Source of the DNA: Anastrepha obliqua
Taxonomy: Eukaryota; Arthropoda; Insecta; Diptera; Tephritidae
DNA length: 64,000 nucleotides
Direction of reading: 5' to 3'
Assembly: GCF_027943255.1 (NCBI RefSeq)
Contig: NC_072895.1
Coordinates: 79,300,001-79,364,000, forward strand
The notes under the pieces are model-generated. The model worked only from the letters and a program-made list of their open reading frames with translations, ran no database searches and had not been told where the DNA came from. The stretch's first letter is position 1, and every line of letters begins with the position of its first letter. Below are positions 34,209 to 46,045 of this stretch, piece after piece. A program made the translations under genes and the position numbers.

Positions 34209-37200
34209 TAATAAAATGCACGAAACAATTTCGAGGAAATTAAAAGTAGTTAAAAGCGCCAAAAATCATCGATATAACTATTTCTACTTGAACCCACAGC
34301 AATTATACATTTTTTTTTTGTCACTTTTCAGTAAAACAGCTGCTAATCCCACTATCAATTTTCTGATTTCAGTTATTTCGAAAATGTATGTACTCGTATA
34401 AGTGAAACTAACACCGCAGAGTGCTGTGGAGGATTTCAGTAAACCAGTTTGGTCATTTAATTTCAGATGACTGCATTAAATCGTGGCATAAACAATGATT
34501 ATAAGTGGATAACAACACCGACTGTATTCGTTTATTATTTTCCAGCAAACTCTCGTTGCTCTTTTTATTTTTTGTGTGCTCTCCCCACGCCCAGTAGCCA
34601 CGAACAGCGTGCCACGAATAAATGAATGATCCGACTTTAATCCACTTAATAGACTGCACTCGGACGCTTTGGTTAATCCCTGCCCTACTGACCGGGCGCT
34701 CATTTACAATGTAACAACAACAACCGCAAGTGGCAAAGCAAAATAACAATTGCACAATAATTGCAGCAATCGCTCGGCACAAACAGCCTGTGCGGACGTG
34801 AAGTGAGAAAAGGGGGCACTATAAGAACAAACCGAGGCCCGAACGACCACCAAAAATATGTAAATACTTGTGTAATATTTTTAATGTCAATTATAAAATG
34901 ATGGTGTCATTCGACTTACGACTGAAAAAGCAAATGCATGTATTTATGTATGTATGACATAAACAAGCGCAGGAAAAGCATGCAAATAAAATGCAATTGA
35001 AGCAAAAACACGACTGTTGCAACAAAAATAGCAGCAAACGTCAGTACTGCAATTTCCGGAATTTTGCAGTGGAGTGCGGCGTCTACAATTCATTGTAGTA
35101 GTTCTTCACATTTTTTTTCATGATGCAATTGGCTACTGGGGAATGAGGTAAAAGCATGCATACATACATATATGAATATGTATATATATATATACATATA
35201 TGAATATGTATGGTGTATTTACTGTTATAAATATAAAACATATATTTTGAAGTCACTCTCATTGTTGCTGTTGATTCTTCTTTTCTTTCCTCTTGTTTAC
35301 CTCAAGAGTTCTTTTGCTTGGATCAACATTTCCGCCATAATGACCCGCTGCTGCAAATTTAATTGGTTTCAGTCGGAAAACACTTCGAGTGCTAGCGCAA
35401 TTTGGGTTTTTTTTACATGCTTCGCCTCCTTACAGCTTTAGGTGGTCGGGTGGTTCTCTTGAATTTTTTTATTATTTTGGTTTTTTCTGGCTTGGTAGCT
35501 TACATGGATGAGTGCGCGAAAATATACGACATTGGAGAATAAATTCTCAATTACAATACAATAAAAAAAATATTTATAAAATAAAAGCAGCTGCCCGGAA
35601 GTGCGGCACTCGAATGGTGGCAAATTAAAATTTACACTTTTTACCAAATTTTTTATTACAATAAATTTTTTTAATTCTTAGCAGCTTGCGGATAAATAAG
35701 AATAGGCTGCTCTAAATAATTAAATTAGCACAAAGTTTAAGAGCAATCTCGTAAAAATGCTTCTAAAAATGTCAAAATATCAATTGAAGTAGAGTAAGAG
35801 CGGAGTAGAGTAAAGTATAAATCCAGAATCTACATGAATGTACTCATTACCGCGTTTTGACGTCATTAGATAAAACCTGAAACAGTTTCATGAAAGACTG
35901 TTCTGTACTACGAATTCTGGCACTAAGTCACTGCGGAGTGAATTGAGGGTGTTACATTAGCGCCATTAGTGCTTCCAGTAGGTCGAAAAGTGTAGGGCAG
36001 GCACAGATCGGGCTCTAGACACTTACCTAAAGTTGAGGACAACATGAATAGGGTGAGTTTTTCTCTTAAAGTGAACGAGAAGGATCTGTAGGCATTGATA
36101 TGTGTAAAAGAATTAGAGCTCATTGTTTAACTTAGGATAAGTGCTAGTTGGAACAGCCCAAGGATAGTAGATTATCAGGTTTAGCCAATCTGCCATGGTG
36201 AAAAACAAAATTGTGCCAGCAACTTCGGCTGCCACGTCACCGAGTCCTCGGCAGCAGAATTCTGCCCGCTCATTTCCCACGTACTATGTTCACATACTCG
36301 TCCAATAAACTTAGCTTTTCGTAAACAAACCGCTCTAATGACCACGGTGACGTCAGCCAATCAGCTGATTCTTTCAAATTCGCTGCATGCCGGTTAACGG
36401 CCTGATATTGGCCACACTTGGTGAATTATTGAATTGAGTTTCACAATGCAAATTTGGAAAGATAGAATACGATAGTGCGCCCATCCGAGAAGCGCGACGT
36501 CACACTAGTATAGTTGCGCGAGAGAAATGTGAAAATAAAGAAAGAATACGAATAAATTGCACAAGTGAGACGTCTAATACGCAACGATTATGTCAAATTC
36601 GCTGAGAGCAAAGTAGCGATCGGCGCCACTTTATTACTCTGTCCATGCAGAATAAACTCAAGGGATACAACTCAATAAAATAGGACAAATGCCAAATTTT
36701 ATTGAGGAAGTTATACTCAGAGAGAGAAATACCCAAAGAGAAATACCCTGAATCATTGAAGGCGACACAATGGTTCAGGTCGCAGTGCTAAATCCCGTCA
36801 TAATAATTGTTTAAAATATAGAAAAATGTGGTATTAAAACTCACTTCCCACGGAGCTTTCCAACTTCTATGAAATCATTCTTAATGTATCACCACATAAA
36901 TCAAAATCATTGTAGAAATTTTTAAAATTTAAATAAAATCAAGCTGAACTAGACACGTATTTTACTAAAACATACATAACTTCGTATGTACATTAGAGTG
37001 GTTAAATTTTTTTTTTTTTCTTAATACTACCCCTCTCTATTTGTTCTATGACAAAAAAACCGAAAGCCCTGTTTTTTTTTAATATTTAGCCATGCCAACA
37101 CTTCGAAAATTTACATTACGATTGCATAAGATTATTTGGTATAAAATGTTCCAGATGAGCATTATTTAATCTCCCCTTTCGATTTCCCTTCGCAACTGTC

Positions 37201-37240
37201 AAAAAAATCATGCCCTATTATTATTATTATTAGCTGCTGG
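34209..37240. other. Gene-free stretch with a TA/GTA microsatellite
   Basis: Contains an alternating ATATATATACATATATGAA run at about 35160-35215 and a promoter-like cluster near 36345-36370 (listed separately). I see no coding frame with recognisable motifs. Confidence 0.4.
36348..36371. promoter_or_regulatory. CRE-like site, CCAAT box and E-box palindrome
   Basis: TGACGTCA (36348-36355) is a perfect CRE palindrome. It is followed at once by GCCAAT and by the 12-bp palindrome AATCAGCTGATT with a CAGCTG core (36360-36371). A second GACGTCA lies at about 36496. Such a cluster could act as a promoter or enhancer, but no gene start is evident nearby and it may belong to an unrecognised repeat. 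Confidence 0.25.
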
Positions 37241-37244
37241 AGGG

Positions 37245-37740
37245 CCGGCTTTTGGCCCTTGATGTCAATGAATTTACTTATCGCTTTTGTATGAATTTGG
37301 GTCCTTATAAGAGATTTGTCGACTTTCAGGTAATCTGCAAAAACAGACTATCATTAACAAATATTAAGAACAATAGTGGCCCGAGATGGTTACCTTGAGG
37401 TACACCTGAGGTAACTTTGATGGCATCAGATTTTATATTATTTATCAAATCATGAACCAATTTTTTTCAAACAGACTTATGTATCGGCATGATAAACGAT
37501 TTTACCAATTATTTAAAAAATTACGAGAAACAAGTGATTTATTAAAGATAATTGTTAATGGTTGGGCTAACGATGTAGCACAGTTTTTTAATAATAAAGC
37601 AGGGACGCCATCTTCTCTAGGAGTTGGGTCATTTGTCAAGGCTGAAAGTCCCCCGAATACATCATTAAATGAAACCTGGAAACCTTTAAATGTTCTTGAG
37701 CCGTTAAAAGAGGTATTTTCTATTCCGGTATCAGATTGAT
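37245..37740 (-). pseudogene. Non-LTR reverse transcriptase relic
   Basis: The minus strand reads VFGGLSALTNDPTPREDGVP followed by LLLKNCATSLAQPLTIIFNK (37705-37540), the region before the RT core. After a deletion it reads VTSGVPQGNHLGPLLFLIFV (about 37420-37355), the RT motif upstream of the catalytic YADD box. YADD itself is not found. It looks like the same general group as 19990-20570. Confidence 0.75.
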
Positions 37741-37769
37741 TAACATAAACAGATGGGAAAAAATCTGCA

Positions 37770-38105
37770 TTCCGCTGTAGCCGAATGGGTTGGTGCGTGA
37801 TTACCATTCGGAATTCACAGAGAGAACGTAGGTTCGAATCTCGATGAAACAGCAAAATTAAGAAAAACATTTTTCTAATAGCGGTCGCCCCTCAGCAGGC
37901 AATGGCAAACCTCCGAGTATATTTCTGCCATGAAAAAGCTCCTCATAAAAATATCTGCCGTTCGGCGTCGGCTTGAAACTGTAGGACCCTCCATTTGTGG
38001 AACAACATGCACAAAGATGCACACCACAAATAGGAGGAGGAGTTCGGTCAAACACCCAAAAAGGGTGTACGCGCCAGTTATATATATAACTAATATATAT
38101 AAACC
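37770..38105 (+). repeat. SINE, full-length copy with promoter boxes
   Basis: Complete from the tRNA-like head (TAGCCGAATGGGTTGGTGCG) through GAATTCACAGAGAGAACG, GCGGTCGCCCCTCAGCAGG, GTCGGCTTGAAACTGTAGG, CACACCACAAATAGGAGG and AAAAAGGGTGTACGCGCC to a (TA)n tail. It differs from the 51462-51790 copy at few positions, so both are fairly young. It lies immediately downstream of, and may have inserted beside, the RT relic. Confidence 0.92.
37778..37841 (+). promoter_or_regulatory. Internal pol III promoter of the SINE (A and B boxes)
   Basis: A box TAGCCGAATGGG at 37778-37789 fits TRGYNNARNNGG exactly. B box GGTTCGAATCT at 37831-37841 fits GWTCRANNC. The spacing is that of a tRNA gene. Confidence 0.8.
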
Positions 38106-38494
38106 GCCAAAAAGACTTACTATTTTTGCTGATATCATTCTGTACTTTAGAAATTTTGTTCTGATATAAATATTTCTTCAGAACATCGAACTCTTTTTGC
38201 AGCCGATTGTACGCTTCATAAAGTTCTGTCTTTATTTTTAGAGTTGCGGTATAGTTTGCGCTTTGTACCAGACCGGTTTGGACTGTGATTGTTCGCGTTT
38301 GTTTAAGACAGATTCCTAATCTAACAAATCCAATGTCCGCGATATTTGATCAAAATTGTTATTAGTTAACACATGTCTGCAAGACAGTTTGTTTTTGTTG
38401 ACTATTTTTTACTTCATTAAATAAATACACTTTTACTTCAATAAATATATTTGAGTATATTACTGCTAGCGAATGGCAAGCCTTTTAAAAATAG

Positions 38495-38615
38495 ACATTT
38501 GTAGGTCCCTCCATTTGTAAAACAACATCAAGACACACACCACAAATAGTAGGATGAGCTCGGCCAAACACCTAAAAAGGATGCACGCACCAATTATAAT
38601 ATATATACACATATA
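38495..38615 (+). repeat. SINE 3' fragment
   Basis: TGTAGGTCCCTCCATTTGTA, ACATCAAGACACACACCACA, GAGCTCGGCCAAACACC and AAAAAGGATGCACGCACCAA are followed by a TATA tail. Only the last third of the SINE is present. Confidence 0.85.
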
Positions 38616-41237
38616 TCCCACCAAACCTTCGGCATACTTCAAATTACTCTGCTTCCTTGTTTCATGTCTTGAAATAAGTGCCTTAACAGGATAGCCTCTT
38701 ACATGTGAATCGCGTTAACAGGGATTTGCAGTTTCCATCTCTCAATCACAATGAGCAATTTTCTTGTTTTAATTAAATGGCCAAAGCGTCTTTTATAACC
38801 TTATCAACTCTTCATCCGCACAGATTTGGATAGCAACACCTTTCCAAATATTCGCCAATTTTCCTCGATTTAAAGTTGATACTGAAATACTTAGTCATCT
38901 GGTTAAGCGAGGTTCAGTTAAAGATTTCTAGAGCTTTAAGAGCACTCATAACCATAAGTTCTACGCGGAGTACACTCATGGAGCCTGAAGAAAACACTAA
39001 TATTTACTACCCAACGAATTATGCATAAAAAATACCGTAATTAGAGTTGCATAGGGGGAAAGTTGTTCGTTGTCATATACTTGCAACATGAAATGAACGG
39101 CATTCCAGCTGTGCACATTAGTTTTTCGTAAATATTTATTACCATGTCATTTGGCCCCAAAGAGTGAAAACCAAAGAGTGAAAGATCTTACTTACACACC
39201 TCATTAACTCACAAAACACTCCACTTACATACCAACAAACACAATGAAGCGGGAAAAAAGCATGAGTCATGAATAAGCAAACAAATAGCAGAGGTGTTAA
39301 GTGGACCTATACACAGACACACACGCACGTGCGCAGCCACGCGTCTTAAATGATGAGCACTCATACGCCCTGGTTGCCGTAGGCAGACGAAATTGAAAGC
39401 ACTGCGCAATGGTTCAGACGCCCAAGGGAGTGTCATTATTTTTCTGCTGGCAAAATGTGCACACATGTGTTGATGGATACATACGGAAATATGTACAAGC
39501 GTAGCAGTTATTTGAAAATATTTTATTATTTTTATATAAATAAGCACACCCAACTAATTCTTATATATATGAATATTTCAAATCCCAAGTGTGAAAAAGC
39601 AACAATCAAGACAAGAATACAAGAACAAGCAAACAGCATCAGCATACTGGCGTTAAGTGTGTCGCTACCGACAAGCGTGTGCAGCAGCATAAAAAGTGGA
39701 AAAGGCAAACGCGAAGCAGCAAAAATGTGCCATCGAGCCACCTGTTGCTTAGCAACTTGAACGAGGAGTTGTGGTTCAACAGAGTAGTGCATGAAAACCA
39801 AAGGAATACCAAAAAAATTGAAGGTTTTCATTAAATATCCTTTAAATCAACAATTTGTTATGCAGAGTCAACAAATACACACACATTCACCCAACCGTAA
39901 TAAATACTTCATACGACCCTAGTCACACAAACTGAACACAATTTCTCACGAATTTTAGTGGTTGAGGGTTTGTGCGAACGTGTAAATTGCGTAAGATAAA
40001 AACCAACAAAAACAAAGGTTTGCATAGAAAATTTTGCAGAGCAAGAAAAATTACGCTACCGCAAACCTCAAAAGGCCAGCTGACGGTAAGCAACCCTACT
40101 GCGGCCTTCATATGCCAGAAACAGGTACTCTGTTTCATTGACCGCTGCTCCCCGCCTCGCTTCGACTAAAACGACATCATGCCTGCCACAGATACCTTTT
40201 GAATGCTACATACGTGCATTTGGTTAGAATTACCGATTCATTGGCCACAGGTGAGGCTGGGCGAGGGCAACCGAGAGATCCTATGTGCTTATATGTTACA
40301 TGTGTGCTCCTTTGAGGCGATTTATTATCCGCACAGAGGTCGCATTTCATACATTTTATGGTAGATACTTTATGGTAGTAATAGTAGCAACGACCCTCGT
40401 CAAGTTGGCTAAGATGCCAAACAATGCTTTGTGGCATCCCCACCGCATTCTCCAACAATCGCCAAGCTTCCCATTTTCTAGACTTTCAACGCTTTCAAGC
40501 ACATGTGCTTAGTGATTGCCACATGCTTACACATACGAGTATAATGTAAATTTTTTCCACTCTGAATCCACAACTCGTTGAGTTTGCAATTTTAATCTCA
40601 CTTGGGAGTGACCTTTGCAATTCACATTAGAGAAACTATTAGAATTTACTTTTGTGTATGTATGTGTGTACAAGAACAATAGATAGGCAAGGCAAGATTA
40701 TTTTACTATCAGGAGTTAAATGGATACGCGAATTATAAAACAATATGAAGAAGGTTTTATATGTTTAAGTGCAGGTCAAGTTCCTTCTCTAATTTGTCAT
40801 AAATAATGGGCAGTATCATTTAATGCAGATTTCACAAGAAAAATGGTTTTTATAAGAAACTTTACAATTGGACTTTTTTCTGTTGGCGCAGACACTGTTA
40901 AATGTTATTATTATTGTTGTTATTATTTCTCAGGCTGAAATCAGATCCTTAATCATTGGGCCACCAACCACTGTGTGTAGTATTTCAAGTATTCCGGATA
41001 TTGCCGTCAATTCTTCTGAGAATTTGCTAATTTGTAGGATTGATTGCAGAAAATAAGAAATAAACGGAAAACATTTAAAAAAGCATTCAAAATTTTGTAA
41101 TTTATTCACTGATGAGAAAATTGGTATATGGATTTAAAGTGAAATATCTTCGGTTCATTTTAACATTTTTATTATCTTTTTTTAATTTTTTTAGGATAAA
41201 ATATATTTTTTGAAAGATCTTTTTGTTCAAAGTTTCA
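38616..41237. other. Gene-free stretch
   Basis: No transposon signature or coding motif recognised. Overlapping open frames on both strands around 39209-40510 lack codon or domain support. Confidence 0.4.
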
Positions 41238-41408
41238 AATTCAACGCCAGATGAGGAGCTTTTTCATAACAGAAATACACTCGGAGGCTTGTCATTGCCT
41301 GTCGAGGGGCAAACATTAGAAACAACTTCTTCCACCATTTGATGTTTCAGTCCGGAGTGCCGAAATCGGGGCACACCGAATGATAGTCTCGCACTGGCCC
41401 ATTCGGTT
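41238..41408 (-). repeat. SINE 5' half, inverted and diverged
   Basis: On the minus strand: GCCGTAACCGAATGGG (A-box region), a decayed B box, GAAACATCAAATGGTGG, AGAAGTTGTTTCTAATG, GCCCCTCGACAGGCAATGAC and GAGTGTATTTCTGTTATG. It stops within the GAGGAGCTTTTTC... stretch that corresponds to the AAAAAGCTCCTCAT block. Confidence 0.75.
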
Positions 41409-41459
41409 ACGGCTCGGTCAAACAGCCAACAAAAGGGTTGTAAGCACCAAATATATATA
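41409..41459 (+). repeat. SINE 3' tail, opposite orientation to the preceding piece
   Basis: CTCGGTCAAACAGCC, AAAAGGGTTGTAAGCACCAA and a TATATATAC tail match the plus-strand end of the SINE. It abuts the A-box end of the inverted piece, so two SINE parts are joined head to tail in opposite orientation. The following mariner is inserted at a TA in this tail. Confidence 0.7.
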
Positions 41460-42755
41460 CTACTGTGGACAAAAAGTAAGGTGAATTTGGTTGTAAAATG
41501 AAAAATCTTTATTTATTCTTGTAAATCAATTTCATCCCCTTCAAAATAATCCCTCTCGATGAAATACACTTATGCCAACGATTTTTCCAATCCCCGAAAC
41601 ATGCCAAATAGTCCATTTCCGGTATAGCCATCAGCACCTTCTTCGATTCAGCTTTTATCTCCTCAATCGACTCGAAACGCGTTCCCCGGAGTGGTCTCTT
41701 GAGTTTTGGGAATAGCCAGAAGTCACACGGAGCCAAATCAGGCGAACGATATGCGTGGAATTTTTGGCGAAATGGTCACGAAGAACGAGTGCAGTGTGAG
41801 ACGGTGCATTATCGTGGTGCAAAAACCAAGAGTTGTTGGCCCATAATTCTGGTCTTTTTAGACGAATTGCTTCACGTAAACGATGCATAACGCTCAAATG
41901 ATATTCCTTATTAACAGTTTGGCCAGGTGGAAGGAATTCATAGTGCACCACACCACGAAAATCGAAAAAAACTGTCATCATGACCTTAATTTTTGAACGA
42001 CTTTGACGTGCTCTTTTCGGTCTGGCCTCGCCTTTAGCACGATATTCGCTTGATTGGTCGGTTGTTTCAGAGTCGTAAGCATAAATCTAAGTCTCATCTC
42101 CCGTAATGATGCATTTGAGCTTGTCCTGATAGTCTGAAAGCATTGTTTCACACAAATCAACACGACGACTTTTTTCCAAGAAATTGAGAGTTTTCGGTAC
42201 CAAACGAGATTTGACTTTTCGTAGGCCCACTGAGTCTTTCAAAATGGTTTTCACAGATCCTTTTGATATTCCGATCATATCAGTAAGGTCTTCAACAGTC
42301 AACCGACGATTTTTGAGCACTAACTCCTTCACTTTATTGACGTGTTGGTCATCTGTTGGCGTCGATGGTCGTCCGGAGCGCTCCAAGTCATCAACACGTT
42401 CTCGACCCTCTTTGAAGTCTTTGTACCACTTATAAACATTTTTCTGCGACATGGTCGAATCACCAAATGCCTTCTGCAACATGCTAAACGTTTCCGCAGC
42501 CGAAATTTCATTCCGCAAACAAAATTTGATGGCACTTCTCTGCTCAATTAAATCAGACATTGTAAAAATCGAAAAATGCACTCTTGGTCGTTTGGTAAAC
42601 ACAAGCGTAAATATATTACTGATAATGACATTCACATGAAAGTTGGCCCAGATGTTATTAACAGTGCTGCCAACTCATGAAAAAAATAACTAGAGCGAAA
42701 TTTGAATCCCGGGAAGTTTGACAAATAAATTCCCCTTACTTTTTGCCCACAGTAG
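41460..42755 (-). mobile_element. mariner element, 1296 bp, complete ends
   Basis: The left end CTACTGTGGACAAAAAGTAA and, inverted, the right end CTACTGTGGGCAAAAAGTAA are flanked by TA (41458-41459, 42756-42757). The length is that of a full mariner. The right edge is separated from the next transposon by only the TA target copies. Confidence 0.92.
41509..42560 (-). pseudogene. mariner (DD34D) transposase, one nonsense codon and a small deletion
   Basis: The ATG at 42560 opens MSDLIEQRSAIKFCLRNEIS. MSQKNVYKWYKDFKEGRERV, SGRPSTPTDDQ and IGISKGSVKTILKD form the two helix-turn-helix units. CIITGDET carries the first catalytic Asp and is followed by TAG (42087-42089) where TGG is usual. The frame resumes with IYAYDSETTDQ, then MMTVFFDFRGVVHYEFLPPG and WFLHHDNAPSHTALVLRDHF with the second Asp. 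A deletion of about a dozen bases removes the PQPPY part near 41740 and shifts frame into PDLAPCDFWLFPKLKRPL with the third Asp. It ends CISSRGIILKGMKLIYKNK. All three catalytic codons survive, but the copy is inactive. Confidence 0.9.
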
Positions 42756-42759
42756 TATA

Positions 42760-44832
42760 CAGCGCACGCTCGATAACGTGAACGCTCTAAAGCGTGAACA
42801 CCCCAAAACGTGACAGACATTTTTGTGCATTGACTACTCTAAAACGTGAACAAACCCAAAAAGCTCTATAACATGAACAATAAACGTTACAATTATTTGA
42901 ATGTAGCTTACATTGAACTCAAGTAATTCTGAAATTGGGGAATCCCCTAATTATAAAATAACATTTTATTCGTAATTGCATGTAAGGAGTAAAATATTTC
43001 AGTCGCGGTTTTGGTTTTGCAAAGTGTGTTTCGTCTTATGTTTTCTGGTGAAAATGAGTTCTAAAAAACTGACATTCAAACAAAAAGTTAAAATTCTCGG
43101 CTTTTTAAAAAAAGGCTCACCTGTCACGATTTTAGCAAGGAAATATAATGTTGCTAAATCAACAATTTGTAACTTTAAAGCGAAAAAGCAAGTGATTTTA
43201 AAATGCGTAAACAACACGTATTGTGGACCTGGAAATAGAAAAACACTGCATTCTTCAAAGTTGCCCAAAATGGAGAGAGCTCTTTATCGTTGGTTTATCC
43301 GAATGCGAGATAAAGGCTGGCCAGTAAGTGCTCTAATTTTGAAAGAAAATGCAAAAACACTGCATGCAAAATTTAAAGAAAATGAAGTAAATTTCTTCGC
43401 TAGTGATGGATGGCTCCAAGGATTCAAGAAGAGGTACGGTAGATGTCTTCTTAAAATATCTGCCGAAAAACTGTCTTCGCAACCTCAGCTTGTTGATCCG
43501 TTTAAAGAAAAACTTAAAGCTCAAATGGCCGAATTGGAGTTGTGCAACTGCTGATGAGTCGGCGTTATTCTGAAGACTTTTGCCAGAGAAAACGTTCGCG
43601 TCAAGTTTGGAGAAGAGAGCTCCAGGGGTAAAGTCGGAGAAGCAGCGAATCACGTTTTTATGCTGTTCAAACACCACTGGATCCCACAAACTTCAGCTTT
43701 TGGTAATTGGAAAGGCGAAGAATTCACGCTGCTTTAAAAACTTTCAGTGTCCCACCGACTATAAGAGCTCGAAATCCGCCTGGATGACGTCGGCTATTTT
43801 CAACCAATGGTTTCATGAGTCATTTATTCCACAGGTGAATGTTCCTTTTAAGTTTTATCCGATTTTTAAGGTTATTTGGTTGTTTTTTAAGGTTACATCG
43901 TTTTTATTGGAGAAAGCCAATTAAAGCTCTCCTCCTAATCGACAACGCTCCTTCTCACCCAAATGAAGCTGAACTGATAACGGAGAATGGGCAAATATCG
44001 GCAACGTTTATGCCACCAAACGTTACTCCCCTCATTCAACCGATGGATCAGAATGCAATAAAAATCACTAAGTTGCATTACAGAAACAACCTTCTAGCTT
44101 CAATAGCAGCGACAAAGTGTGATTTGCTCGAGTCGTTGAAAAAAATTAACTTAAAAACAGCTTTAAATCTTTTGGATGCGGCTTGGTTTCGTGTTGGTGA
44201 AGTAACATTAGCTAAGTGCTGGAAGAGTATTTTAAATTTTTCGGTAAGCAATGATGATCCCGAAGATAATGTTCCGTTGGCGGTTTTAAAAGAAAAATGG
44301 GAAGCTGAACTTCGCACCTTGACGAGCAATACCGTTGATCTCCTTAGTAGTTTAAGTCCTGAGGTTCGTTCGTGTTCGCAGATATGCTCAAAGATATGTA
44401 TGTGGGTTATTGAAAAAACTTTTTTTATTAAAAATTTCAGATTGAATTCACGTTACCAGCCATCATGAATGGAACGAAGATATCGAGGAGGGCATATGAT
44501 GATCATCAACAAGAGGACGAATCCGATGATGACAGCGTATCAGAGCAACTGGAGAAAATTAAGTCGACTGAAGCAGTTGAAATTTTCAACAAGGCGTTAA
44601 TATGGGCTGGACATTCATACTTCAAGTTTTAGAAAAACAGAAGATACAAAAAAAGGTGGCTGATTTTTTTAAATAAAACCATCGTATGACTTAACTTTCA
44701 ATTAATATGTAACGAAAACAAGAATAAAATGTGAATTTAAATGTGAAAAAATATATTTACTTAGTCTTTTTGGGCATTCCAAAACGTAAACTGCCTTGGT
44801 TTGAATTAGTTCACGTTATCGAGCTTGCGTTG
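42760..44832 (+). mobile_element. pogo/Tigger-type element, 2073 bp
   Basis: The left end CAGCGCACGCTCGATAACGT and, inverted, the right end CAACGCAAGCTCGATAACGT are 24-bp terminal repeats with two mismatches, flanked by TA (42758-42759, 44833-44834). The left end carries a series of AACGTGAAC-like motifs to about 42890. The interior encodes a CENP-B-like helix-turn-helix and a DDE_1 domain. Confidence 0.92.
43054..44672 (+). pseudogene. pogo/Tigger (jerky-like) transposase, frameshifted
   Basis: The ATG at 43054 gives MSSKKLTFKQKVKILGFLKK and ARKYNVAKSTICNFKAKK, the CENP-B N-terminal DNA-binding helix set. RALYRWFIRMRDKGWPVSAL and FFASDGWLQGFKKRYG are the Tc5-type DNA-binding domain. A frameshift near 43550 precedes ADESALF, which carries the first catalytic Asp; a TGA follows where Trp is usual. 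KQRITFLCCSNTTGSHKLQL continues. A small duplication near 43870-43900 disturbs the next junction. ALLLIDNAPSHPNE holds the second Asp, and FMPPNVTPLIQPMDQNAI the conserved third block with its Asp. The C-terminus ends in an acidic segment (about 44470-44570). Three or more breaks make it inactive. Confidence 0.9.
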
Positions 44833-44843
44833 TATATAAATAT

Positions 44844-45013
44844 ATAATCATATTGACTTATGAGCAGCTTCAAATGAGAGTTACTCCAGTACAAAATCAG
44901 CTAATGTTAGTTTAGCTAATCTAAATTATTTACTTACATATGTATATATATATATATACATTTTGTACTCGAGTAACTCACATTTGAAACTACTCATAAG
45001 TCAATATGATTAT
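44844..45013. repeat. Palindromic MITE-like repeat, 54-bp arms
   Basis: 44844-44897 and 44960-45013 are inverted copies (ATAATCATATTGACTTATGA... against ...TCATAAGTCAATATGATTAT) with about five mismatches. The 62-base centre contains a (TA)n run. There is no coding capacity. It lies 11 bases beyond the pogo element. Confidence 0.8.
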
Positions 45014-46045
45014 GACCCAAGAATAACAGACGTAATAAATTAATTTGCGTTATGCGCAAAAAATTACTGACAAGCATTAGATTCGTACATGCAGTCATAT
45101 TCACCAAACCGATTTCCGTACGCTTGTTTTCACTTTAGTTTAACACTAAGAAGACAAACCCTACATTTACTTCCCCTTTAATGGATGTAAATATGTTTGT
45201 GCATGCATTCATCATTTGTGGCTACATAGTTTCATGACATTCTTCCTTCCCTGTGCCCATTTCTTCCTTACATATCCATTGTGCTTATCCACATCAGAGT
45301 GCCACTTTACTTACTCGTAACTTTACTGTTACTGCCAAATACCATTTCTTTTACTCGAAAAAGCTCGTAATTCTTCCAAGAGTGCTCAACCACATTTCAC
45401 CTCTCAGCATTCCTAACTCTCAACTACTATCTTTTTGTTGCTGTAAATTTCATTGCGGCTATGATTACGATCCTTTGTTCTACAAATGTATGCACACATG
45501 CTCAGGCAGATATTTGTTAGAACACAGCACACCCTGCTGGAAACACCTGAAGTAATGAAACTTAGATTTTCACCAAGTGCTTAAATTTCCAACCAATTTC
45601 CAATTTTAAATTTGTGAACTACACTCCATATACAATATAATGATTTTTTTACTACAAGGGATTGACAAATTCTCAAACAAGCAAAACCATATTCCCAATG
45701 GATGTATATTAAAAATTTACAATCTCTGTGTAATTTTGAAAAGCAGAACTAGTAAAAAAGGTGGCTTTGTCTGTACTCTTTTTTTTTCTTGTCAGCGCTT
45801 ATAGGCGATCTAATATTACAACATATAACTGAGCATCATTCCTTACTGGTCGCCACATTTGATGTGGCCCCACGATATGAATTACTATACCTAACTAAAA
45901 AGCGTGCAATTTTTATTCTAAATTTAAAAATATGAAATTAAAGAAACTAAGCCATAAATAAAATATACTATTTCCAACTTTAGGACAAACAAGCCTTAAA
46001 TATCGTAAGCACATGTATTTAGCTTAATTAACAATATCTTAACAG
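45014..46045. other. Gene-free stretch
   Basis: No recognised motif. The open frame at 45253-45555 has no support. Confidence 0.4.

Noticed and set aside
37502..37870. 122-codon minus-strand ORF as a gene
   Set aside because: It runs from an antisense SINE into an RT relic; the two parts belong to different repeats.
44844..45013. CRISPR-like or microRNA precursor reading of the palindrome
   Set aside because: There is only one pair of arms, no repeated spacers, and arms much longer than a typical microRNA hairpin; a foldback element fits better.
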